Assembly: GCA_025617745.1 (NCBI GenBank)
Contig: CM046864.1
Coordinates: 24,717,152-24,781,151 of the forward strand
Source of the DNA: Heliocidaris erythrogramma
Lineage: Eukaryota > Echinodermata > Echinoidea > Camarodonta > Echinometridae
Direction: 5' to 3'
Length of the DNA stretch: 64,000 nucleotides
The position numbers were made by a program, and so were the translations under genes. Below, piece by piece: positions 24,901-36,900 of this stretch. The stretch's first letter is position 1, and every line of letters begins with the position of its first letter. The notes beneath the pieces are model-generated. The model was given only the letters and a program-made list of their open reading frames with translations. It did not search any database and was not told the DNA's origin.

Positions 24901-27900
24901 GAATGGGTTTCAGAATCCCTGCAATCTCATTGGTCAAGAGCTGTGCCTTGAATTTTACTGGCCTGCACGTTCGATATCAATAATTATTACGATCACTGAC
25001 GATAGCCACTGTAAACATGCTATCGATATTTATTTTAGCGAGTGCGAGAGTCTGAGCTGAGAGCCGCGATATACGACTTTTTAATGACGGAGAATTGCAA
25101 GATTTGAGACAAAATTCAGATGTTAATGATAGTTGACTTCGGATTCTGATGGTAAGCCCAATAAAATCCGATTATAGGTCTACCTGTTTAAAAACAAGCA
25201 AACTGAAAAGGCGATTAAATGAAAATTAGTGCAGTGTGAAACTGAAACTTCAAGGAGAGGGTTACTGTGTTAGTACCGTACGCTGCACTGCACTGTGCAT
25301 GCAGTGCATACGGTACGGTGATTCACTACAGTCTACAGCGCAGCATACACTGGTCTGGGCTGGCCTGGATTATGGGATGACCAGACTTAAAATTTGTTGA
25401 TGCAAGACTAGAAGTTCTCTTTGCATTAATTCTTTAAATTACTTGCTTTAAAGTAAATAGACTAGATTATATCTAACTTGGGCTTGTTGTTGACACTGAC
25501 AGATTCTAAAATAAAAAAGTTGACAGTCATGACAGTAGTTAGCTTAGCCTTAGCCTTAGGGTCAAGACTCTAACACTGAAATAAAATGAAATTCTGAAAT
25601 TTAACCTTAAATTAGCCAGATTTTCAGTTCTCTATGGAAGTCATTAAATTTCTAAAATCTATTTATGATGCATGGAAATGATTTACCAGTGCAAGCATGA
25701 AGCAGTGCCTTGTATAAGGTTTTTTCTCTTATCATGCATCCGGTAAATTGGATCATGCGTCCGGTAAAATTTGGCCGGTAAATTGTTGCATGATACCAGT
25801 AATAATGCCATTTATCCCATTCTATAAAACAGATGATGCACAGATTTATTTCGTGGGTCGGTAGAATTGTTTGCATTCGGTAAATTTGGCCTGGTCTAAA
25901 ACACACTCGGCTGCGCCTCGTGTGTTTAAACCATGCTCAAATTTACCTTATGCAAACAATTCTACCGACCCACTCATATCTGTGCATCATCTGTATATTA
26001 AATTATATGGAATTACTGGTTTTTAGCACCGTTACCGCGATATCTCAAGAACTATCTGAGGTGAGAACTTCAAACTTGGTACCAGTATGCATCCCCATAG
26101 AAAGATGAACTGATTAGATTTTGGGGTAAGTAGGTCAAAGGTCAGAGGTCACAGAGGTCAATTTACTTGAAATTACATGAAATTACTGGTTTTTAGCTTC
26201 GTTATCAAATATTTCTAGAACAGTTTGAGCCATCAACTGAATTTAGGCGGAGGCATATAGGAGACGCAGTCGTATTCATTTTGTTTTATAATACAAGTCT
26301 TGTACAACTTTGCTGTAGTCTGAACAGGCTATTATCCACAATACTTTGTGACATAAATGTAGGTGATTACTTTAACCTGAATCGGTGAATACATTTTATT
26401 TTTCTTTCATCTGTCAAATGGCTTAATAGCTAGACTAAGAAAGTGTTCATACAACTTTACACTCTCCCAGTAAGCTTGGCAGTTTAGGGGGTCTGAATTT
26501 CCTATTATAAATTCTACAATAGAAATGAACAGATGGATTTCTTCTTTTTTTTTTTGTCACAATTTTTTTTTCCTGTCCTTTTACCATAGTACTATGGGAT
26601 ATCAATTTAAAAGAAAAACTTTCATGGAACTTGGTCCTTCAAATCATGATTGATTATAAAGTATCAAAAATATCCCGTCACTGTGAATATGCCTAGATAC
26701 ATGTAACATGTCCCGGCTGTTACTACTTTATTTTTCAGTAGGAAACATAGTACTCTTCAAACAGTGCATAAACAGTGTGAATATATATCTGTAAAAACAT
26801 GAGTTCAGCTTCCCATACTTTTCTCCTACGACTGCAACTGCACCCCATCTAGGGGTTATTTTATTTGTAGAATAAACACGGATGATTATCTGTACCCTGC
26901 CACAATGGAATGGATTAAAATCTACATTGTATTTGTTCCTTTGCCCGTGGGGGAAACCGGGGACAAAGAGGGAGCGCTTTTCCCCTTACAGTTATTATTG
27001 TCATTCTATTTGACTAACTGTATTTGAAGGGGCAATGAGTTTTGGAATGATTCATGTCCAAGTCGTTTCAGACTGACATCTTCTAGAAACGTTAACACAG
27101 CTTCCATTTTGTCTTTATGCTGCGCTGAATGGGAACAAATTTTAAAGGTAAAGGGAAGCTCTGTTAAAGGGATACTCAACCGCAGATTGTGGACTTTTTT
27201 ATGCCGCGAGAGGGCACCGTGATCGTTACCTGATCATACCGTTGCCATGCGGGGCTCAAACTTCGAACAGACTGGTCGCCGCGCAATATGCACGCTCCGC
27301 CTGAGCTCGAGCTCTCGTGCGAGACTCGGTCGGCTTCGTGCAGACCGAATTGTAATCCCAGTAGTCCGACGGACGCGTTTGACACACAAACTTTGTGTAC
27401 GAGTGAATGGGCTTACGCAATCATGGCTTTCCCCACGGCCACCTGGTGGCGTATACCTTTAATGAAAAATGTACTTGAAGGAACCTTGATGAATACATGA
27501 TTTTGTTCCATATCAAAGAAGAAATCAGTAATGTGCTAACCCTTTCAAAATGCATATATGTATTTGAATCGAGGTTAGCAAACATTTGTGCAAATTTCCT
27601 TTAAAGATTTATTTTATTCATGAATGAGAAAAGTTGAGTGTCTTGAGGCCAACCAAACAAACTATGCGGGAAGTCCTTAAAGTAGAACTTTAATGATTTT
27701 AAATATTGGCTTAATACTTATTATTGCATAGATGGCATAAATTAAACAAGGTTATCCAAATTCAACGCTTGGAAACATTTGAAGTAATGATTATTATCAA
27801 TTATAAAACGGTAAAATACAGCCCCCGATATAGCAGCTGAAGAGCTCCTCGAACGCTGCTGAGATATGTGACGACACACCATGGACCAGTCCTGTCTAAG

Positions 27901-30900
27901 CAGACGATGTCCCATAACATCTTACACATTTTTCAGAGCCTATTTTGTCATCTCCTCTTCACTTATTTCTCTTCCTTCACTAGCGTCAGTCTTAATGTTA
28001 GTCTGTTGCCTCACTCTTAACTTCGTGTATGGTATTATTTTGATGAAATATGCAGCGTTAAAAAAATAAAGGAATCAGTCACTTGTAAACAAAATAAGAC
28101 GCCATTGTATTTTCAGCTGCTTGCACCGGGGCATGTTCGGCGTTTCAAGAGGGAACGAATACCATCCTGCTATTATTCGGAGGGCTTTTCAATTTGAAAG
28201 TGGGGTTTATTTCATTGATCATTGACCCTTCTCCTATGTATTTACAATCAAACGGTTTTAGCTATTAGAATCAGTTTCACTTTCCCTTTATAATGGTGTG
28301 AAATAAGGTCATGTTTAAATACACCAAACTCTTTATAATTTGATAAATAATTGCATTGCAATTACGTTCATTCATTATAGGACGTCGTCTGCTTAAGCAG
28401 GATCGATCCCGAGTGTGACGACATCAAAACATCGCTATATTTCTGGCGAATCCTCGGATATTCCAGATGCTGAGAAGAGCTTTTATTTGTGTTGTTTTTA
28501 TAATCATCAGATACGCAGTTGACATAAAACTTATACGATTGCCATCTGTAAGCTTCCCAGTTTCTAGTGATACATTAATTGCCATATTTGTGATTTTCTT
28601 TGAATATCTACTTTAAATATAAAGCCGAGAATTGAAAGAATGCTTGTCACCAAATTTTCCAGGGCCTTGCATAAAAAGTTGCGATTTTAACACAACTTAA
28701 ACACAACTTAAACCCAACTTGATTTTCAGCCAATCAGGATCGAATATTTTACACTTGCATTTAAATTTTTGAGTTGCCTTTGATTACAATTTTTCATACG
28801 AGAGTGCCCTGGGAACCTGTTTCAGAATAACAACTGCCCCACTTCTATGACAAATTTGCTCTCAGCCAATCAGATTCAAGGATTTCAGTAGCTTATAACA
28901 ATTATTGTAACTCGTTTTTGATGACAAGTTTATGAAAGGGGGCCCTGATCAAGTAAAAGTATAAAAGTGTAGCTGGAGTCTGCTGAATGGTAGAAAAGCG
29001 ACCAGTCAAAAAAAAAAAAAACCCAATTTTTTTTTTCTCTCTCCCTCTAAATTGCTTCTTTTTTTTTGGGGGGGGGGGGGGAGGGAGGATGGGGGTTAAT
29101 GTTGCTTGATATGGACTGTTTTGGAAACAGTGATGATTACATAATGGTTACTTTAATTGATAAGTTCAAGATACTGACAATTGCATTGCTTTCAAAGTTT
29201 CTTTTGATTAGATATGTGTGTTATAGAAGTGAAAAGTAGTTCATAACACAGACAAACATTGTAAATCAACTTTTATTCACCGCTACATGTATGTACCTTT
29301 AATTTTGTAACACATTTCAAATATTTTCTTTCCAGAGAGGATACAAGTGCATATTGGCTCTTGTGATTTTTATCTATAATTATAAATCCAAACAATGTCA
29401 CAGGTCCGCATGTCTTTCCTAATAACTGTAACGCTTGCCATAACCATTCATGGCCTTTAATAGTGGTCTAGGTGTTCTGTTATTGTGTCAGACCTATATG
29501 ATCATGCTCATATATTTTCCTCTCTCTTTTTTTCACTCCATCTTTCCATTTCCCAAGCCCTTTTTTTTCTTCTCAACTCGCATTCATTACCAGGGGAGTA
29601 CAAGGAGATAATACCAGCAAATTAAATTCTCATATTAAGAGTTAATAGACCAGGGGGGCTTTGTGCCGCGAAGCCTCACTCTTGACTGGCAAAGAGTGTG
29701 GCCTTATTGTGGGTATTAATCCGGCACTTAGTGGGGTCGTTGATTCGCGTGAATGTAAGGGGCTTTTGAAAGAATTTGTTATTGTTCGGGGCCCCGCTGG
29801 TTGACGCAGAGGTTTGGATTGTCCCTCGGGCAAGTGAGGGCGAAGGAGAGGGATCAGCTAGTGGGACTAGTTACAGAGGCAGAGAGAGAGAGAGAGAGAT
29901 TGTGTGAGTGAGAATGGGTAAAGGGAGTGTTTCAGATGTACAGCTTAATTTGATTTTGACATTGTGAGGGCTCTGTTTCAAGGTTGAAGATAAAGTTGCG
30001 TTCTGATCATGCAATAGACCTGTTTACAAAGTGATTCAAATTTTATGCATACTTTTGAAACAAAGGTTGTTCTTGACAACCTGAAAGCTTGCCAGACATA
30101 GCAACAAGTAATGTATGCAAACTGGATTCCAAGTATTGTAGTTCATTCATTAATAACAGGTTAATGGAATACCTCGTTACTAGGTCCCCAGGAAAGAAAC
30201 ATCCATAAATTTGAATCACTTTAATAGTAAACAGGTCTATTACATTGTGAAAGAAACTGTCTCAAAGCAATAGACCGCTTCTGTAATGTATACAAATTTA
30301 TGCACATATATTCTCTGAACACCTAGTGACGAGCTATTCCATGAACCTGCTTTTTATAAATGAGCCTCAATGCTTGGAATCCAGTTTGCATACATTATTT
30401 GTTTGCTATGTCCGGCAAGCTTTCAGGTTGTCAAGAACAACCTTTGTTTGAAAGGTATGCATAAAATTTGCAACATTACCGAAGCGGTCTATTGGGAAAG
30501 GTTGATCATGTCTACAGGTGTACATAAATAACTTTATAATACATAACTTTATATCGAAACCTTGTTATATCAGGGCTAAAAAGCAATAGAATACAAAGAA
30601 GTGGGACCAGTAAAAATTACCATGTTATAATGAGAATTTGTTATATCCTTGCTCATTATTACAAGGTTCCACTGTAGCCATTTAGTACCTGGGTCGAGAG
30701 ATAGATTCAAGAAAAAAAATGCCGAAACTCTTTAGGTAGGGATTTGAACCCCCAACCATGAAACTGAAAGTAAAATCTAGTGTTTCAGAAAGGTAGCTTT
30801 GTAGAAATGGGAGAAAATTCTTGCTCATCCATGAGCAAACCCATTGGCCCGACTTCATGAAAGAGAATTATCTTAAAACCTCCATAAGCGTAGTGTGCGC

Positions 30901-33900
30901 ATGTCCTCATCTCCAATGGGAGGATAGCAATGCGCTGAAATATGCTTTATTTTACGCTTATTTTAGTCCACAGCAGAGGTTCAAACCGTGGTTGAAGAAA
31001 AACCTCTTTCGTGACGTCGGGCCATCATGTTCAGTCTTTTTGGCATCAATATGGCTTTATTTGCTTTATTTTTCATTGTTCTTTTTTAATGACCCTTTTA
31101 AATAATCATCTGCAGTGGAAACTCAGTATAACGAGGTCCTTGGGACCATCAAAATTACCTTGTTATAGCAGGAATCTCGTTATATCAGGTTAAAAAAGAC
31201 CAATAGAATATAAAGAGCTGGGACCATGAATATTACCTGAATGTATATCAGGAATATTGTTATATCAGATATCTTTATACTGAGTTTCCACTGTATATGG
31301 AAAAGGTTTTCTCTCACACACTTATGAATTGGGAGTGAGTTGATAGAATAGGATTGTCGTCTACTTTGCAGAGATTATTGAAATCTTAATTTCATTTTAA
31401 CCCGTTGACTACTGAATTATCTCATCCCCATAGACCTAATACAGGGACCACCCGATTCCAGTGGGGAATGGGTTGGTTCACTGTAAAGCAGCATGGATAT
31501 ATTTGAAGCCCTCATGTTTCAGTGCATGTACCATGTACTGAATGTGGGCATTCTTGTAGAAACCAAGCTTGTCTGTGCCATTGCCCGCCTTCTCCGTGTT
31601 GTGGAGTAGACCCATTCTTTAGTGGATTAGAATTGCATGTTGTGCTTTTCTTTGGCCGATGTTATCTTAAAATCTACCTCCTTTCTTCCTGGACCCCTTT
31701 GTAAAACAGCATGCAGATTAATCGGGTGTCAGAATTTAGGGCTGCTGGGACCCCAGGCTGTGAAAAAGAAAAACTGAGAATTTCCTTTTTTATCCTTGTT
31801 TCCCCCCCCCCCCCCCTGTCTTCATCAGTGGTTCATTTGAGGATACACAGCCATGAGAGTTTTGCTCTCAGCTACAGGGTGGTCCATAAAAAGGATGGGC
31901 CTTATTCAAAGCAGCATACAATTTCATCAGGTGTCAGAATTTAGGGCTGCTGGACCTCAGGCTATGAAAAAGAAAGAAAAACAGATTTTTTTTTCTTCCC
32001 TTATTCATTGGCTAATTTTAGGATACACAGCGTCAGCAGTAAGAATTCTTGCTCTGAGCTACAGGATGGCATAATAAAAATCGGGTGTTGGTATGACGGC
32101 TGCTGAGGCCCCAGAATGTGAAAAAGATTTTCTTTTGTCTTCCCTTATTTATTGGTTCATTTGAGAATACACAGCGTCAGCCATAGAAGGTCTTGCTGTC
32201 AGCTATATAGGGTGGTCCATGAAAAAGGGTAGGCCTAGTTTTAGAGCAACATGCTGAGTAATCAGGAATTGGAATTGAATGCTGAATTGGGCCCCAGGTT
32301 GTGAGGGCTGTGAAAAAGAAAAACTGAGCAGTGTTTTATTTTTGATTTTTCTTTCTTTTTATTGTTTAATTTGAGGATACATGACCATAGGAATTCCTGC
32401 GCTCAGCTTCAGGGTGATTCAGAAAAAAGTGTCGTTTTTTTTAAGTTATGAATCCTGTGATTCTAAGCACAATCGATTGAAATTTGAGATGAAATGAAGA
32501 GGGAGAGAGAGAGATTCCTACTTTTAGCTCTGTTGTGATTACAGATAAAACATGAACATTTTGAGAATTTTAGTTTCAAAATTTTGCTCTGTGGTATAGG
32601 GTAATCGAGAAAATTAGGGTTGGGCACTTGGGCCATTGTAAAGCACCAGCAGATCAGTCGCATTTCGGAATTTGGGTAGGTATATGGGCTGTGACAAAAG
32701 GAAAGAAATTTTTACAAGTATGTTGAAATTCACAGCCTGCCTTCCTCATAAAGCAAAATTAGTAGAGAGATAGTTTCCCAACGGTTTATTCAGACTTTCA
32801 AATGATAAAAAAACCGATCAAACTGCATTTCAGAGTATAAAATCGATAACTGTGCAGGTGTCTGCTTTTTAAAAATTATTTTTCTTTTATTTAATGTTTT
32901 TTTAAAATAACCTGTGTCGGGGGGGGGGGGGTTATCGTTATTTTTTCAAATTATTTTATTAATAACCTACTGACAACAGAGTTTGATTGGTTATTGAGTG
33001 TTGTGTACATGGATTGGAAAAGAAGACCTTCGGGTCATAGTTATTTGGTTAATCTTTTTGTTTTCCCGGCATCCATGTGACTCTCTTCTAATCTACTGTT
33101 TTGTATCCTCTGATTTCTTGATTTTTGTCTTTGCCGAATAAATAATAATAATAATAATCTCTTTTGTAGAGTTGATGTACACAAAATTCCGCGAAACTTT
33201 GCACAGGTCTAGTAGACATCCGGTAGATACTGCCGAGGAAATTTCAAGGTCACAAATTCTATTTAACTCCTTTTTAAGAAATGAACATCTTGCTTTTGTC
33301 GCAGATGGAGCTATTCAGAAATCAGCTCATGTACATTAATATATTACTAGTAACGGTCAAAAGATAATTATTCAAATTACGCAAGTTTTTTCAAGTTGAA
33401 AAAAAAATGGTCTTACCAAGTTGTTGTTATTACATACTTAAAAGCAAATTATAATCATTGTCACATCTGCACAAGTTTTCTAAAATTTTATAATTCTTTT
33501 GTTATTTATCGCATACTCACACAACTTCAAAATTTAGGGCTGCAAAAAGGATGAAGGACCTTTAAGTCCCAAACAAAGTAAATAGCTTGGACTTGCTTTC
33601 AAAGGTATTTTCCAGTTTGACAGCTCAAGATTTAATCAAAACTATTAAGCACCATGTGATCTGATAGTCCTTAACTGATGATTGTCACAAGTGTTTGCAA
33701 TCATATAACTCTGAGTTATGCTATTTCAAACTTTAATTCTACTTGCTTTTAATATTGATGATGCTATCTTTAATAGTCTCCTGTCAGAAGAAAGGGATAT
33801 AACTCTAAAGGCTACATTAGGTGGACAGTTTTTGTCTTATTTCTATGCTCAACTGTCCACCTAATGTAGGGGGCGCTATTATGACGAAATAAACCACATT

Positions 33901-36900
33901 GTTGTGTGTCCACCTAATGTACCCTTTAGTAATAGGTTATTTTTTGTTCTTTGTACAGGCATAAAGAGATATTGTTGAACTAGTATAGGGTGGTACAGTA
34001 TTTCAAAAGATAGGATCTGCCCTAAAAATACTGGAAAAAGGTGTATTATTGTAAACACCTATTTGGAAAAAGGAGGGAAAATTCAAAAAATTGTATAAGC
34101 CGCATTCTGTTGCTGAAAAAAGAGAGAAGCATTTCCAAATACTTGTTGCATTCTAAAAGTGTAGATACACGTTGACTGGTATTCTGAAAACGATTGTATC
34201 TTTTATGTTAGTAAGACGATGTTAATTGTAACAAATCAAAATTAGGATAAGACATTGGTTAATGTCTCTGCAAAGCTGGCTGCGTTTGCGTAAAATTAAT
34301 AGAGACAACTGCGCGAGCGCCAATGACAAGTGTTTATTCTGCGCAATACCAGTTTGTTATGACAATCAACGTCGTTTTCCTTAACATAAAAGATAACATC
34401 GTTTTCAGAATACAGCCCCTGAATAATTTTTCTGCCAAGAGATGTGGGAGCCAGATGGGCGTTAAATAGCTTTATTATTACATGTATTTAATTCCATTTC
34501 GGCTCTCAGCAATGATAGAAAATGGATAGATAACAATAAGCACTTGTATACACGCTGTTACATTATTATCATCATATCCCATTGTTTCCAAGGTGTTTTA
34601 TCTTCAGTTGCCTCTCTCAACCCAGGGCACTTTATGGGTATCTATATAATACATGTAGGTAATGCCTACTACATGTAGCTGATCATCTTGTCCCATTGCT
34701 ATCGGCGCTTTGTCATGCAGCCGTATCTCATCCCAGGGGAGTGTTTCATCAAGTGTTTTGTCAGTGATATTTACTGACAAATTTGCTCTCAGCCAATCAG
34801 ATGCAAGGATTTCAGTAGCTTATAACAGTTGTCGATAAAAATCACGGACAAAACACTTGAGGAAACGCTCCCCTGTTGTAAAGAATACAATGTAATTACA
34901 TGATATGTTTTTATTATTCTTTGTTTTCTACTGTTTTGCAGCTCTGCTAAAGCTCGTCATGCTTTCAAGATGTTCCACACACCAACACCGCTCAGGCAAT
35001 CAAAGGTAAGTTTACATGTAATTGTCTCATGGGAGTTTGAATAGAAGTGATACACGGACGAAACTGTTCAAATGCATGTGTTGCATAGTGATGAAATATA
35101 TAAAATGACAATAATGGCCCTTGCCATTTTGATTGTATTACATTGCCTACGCTAATCAATTCCATGAAGAGAATAAGTGCATTTCATGATTTGCCAGTAA
35201 TGCAGCTTGCACTGCTCATTAATTAAATGCATTAAAGGGAAACTCCACCCTGGTATTAAATTGATTTGAATAAAATAAGAAAAATGAGAGAAAGGGATTA
35301 GTGACAGTTTGAGCAAAATCAGATAAGAAATAAGAAAGTTACGACTTTTTGAAATTGTAATTAATCAAACGCAAATTGGCAACTCCGTGACCTATCTTGC
35401 GAACTCTTCTCCCATTTGCTCAGTACAGAAACTCTCGTAAATTTTCATTTTTCTCTGTTTTTGATGAAGGAATAGATGTGTTTCATACAGGTTTTGTCTA
35501 AAAACATACGGGCAGTGATTATAGCTATTAAGGTGCATGTATGTTTGAATATTTTCTTTAGATAAAATGGAAATTAATGAGTTGGGGGTACAGGGCAAAT
35601 GGAAGAGGAGCTCGCAAGATACATGTACCTCACAGAGTTGCCAAATTTGTGTTTGATACATTACAACTTCAAAAATTCATAACTTTCTTATCCATTGTCG
35701 TATTTTGCTCAAACCTCCGCTGATCTGTTTCTTTAAATTTGCTGACTTTTAAAATCAACTTGTAATCGGGTGGACTTTCCCCTTTAACTGTTTGTACCAT
35801 GTCACTCTCACATGGCTTGTCCAAGACTGCGATGCAGTCCTTCGTCGAAAGGACGGCTATGTGCAACAGGCATTATCCAAATAAGGGTAGCAAAAAAATC
35901 TATATCTCATGCATGTTCTTGAGAGATCACAATGTTAAAGAACAAAGAATGGGTCCTAGAAGTGGAATCAAATCTACAAGTAACAGGAGAACACTTTAAA
36001 GGTGCACCAAGGAACTGTTCAGTTGCAGTCATGTCATAGGGAAACAGGGGGGCGTTTCATCAAAGGACTTGTCAGACATTTTATCCGACAAATCTGCTCT
36101 CAGCCAATCAGATGCAAGGATTTCAGTAGCTTATAACAGTTGTCGGATAAAATATCTGAAAACTTCCTTTGATGAAACGCTCCCCAGGACCTTGATAGAT
36201 GCATTGACCCATTTCAGATCAGAGTTTTGTTGTGGTCTAAATTAATCAGCTGTCCCTCCTCAAATTGGCAACAATAAATCTTTTTTTCCTTATTAAGTGA
36301 ATAGATGTGAATGAAAATTGCCAATTTGTACACAAATCCCTCGTGTTCTTGAACCACATAAGGAACTGCATTGGAAATAAACTGATTTTTTTTTTAATTT
36401 ATGCTCTTTCTGGAGAGCTTTTCATCAAGTGTTTTGTCAGTGACTTTTACCGACAACTGTTATAAGCTACTGAAATCCTTGCATCTGATTGGCTGAGAGC
36501 AAATTTGTCGGTAAAAATCACTGACAAAACACTTGATGAAATGCTCCCCTGATCTTGTATAATGTGTAATTTGTAGCATTCGGGATCAAAAGATAATGCA
36601 AAAACATCGCTAAAACGAGACACTAAGTGTTAGAAGACAACGATAAACCAAATAGGGGTACATATGTAAACGTACAGTAACCCCCATCTCATATATGTTC
36701 ATGAAAAGCTTATGTTGCCAAGAACAAAGAATGGGCCTGCAAGTGCAATCGAATCTGTAATTGTCAGAGTAAGACCACTTGTACAGTAAGGGGTGAACCA
36801 GAGCACAGTTCAAATGCACTTTTTAGTAGGCGGGATCCACATGTCACTCTGCATCAATCAGTACCAGACCATCTTTTCCGACGTTCTGAAAAGCGGCGCA

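Larger units (their letters stand above)
24144..26256. mobile_element. Composite element: GTCC satellite, ~150-bp tandem repeats, GCCTCCGCC termini
   Basis: It begins ATGCCTCCGCCCACCG and ends GGCGGAGGCAT, an inverted pair. After the left end there are GTCC/GTGC tetramers (about 24197-24256). Then come four units containing CGTTACCGCGATATCTC, at about 24266, 24409, 24578 and 24750 (ACTGCGATA variant), plus a fifth at 26029. Each also has AACTTCAAACTTGGTAC and AGGTCAAAGGTCAGAGGTCA. Two other inverted-repeat elements sit between units 4 and 5. Confidence 0.85.

Noticed and set aside
27881-28069. 62-codon gene shared by both TTAA elements
   Set aside because: No recognisable domain or start context, and identity is explained by the recent copying of the whole element.
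30733-30760. tRNA B-box-like GGTTCAAATCCC on the minus strand
   Set aside because: No A box or SINE body could be recognised around it.
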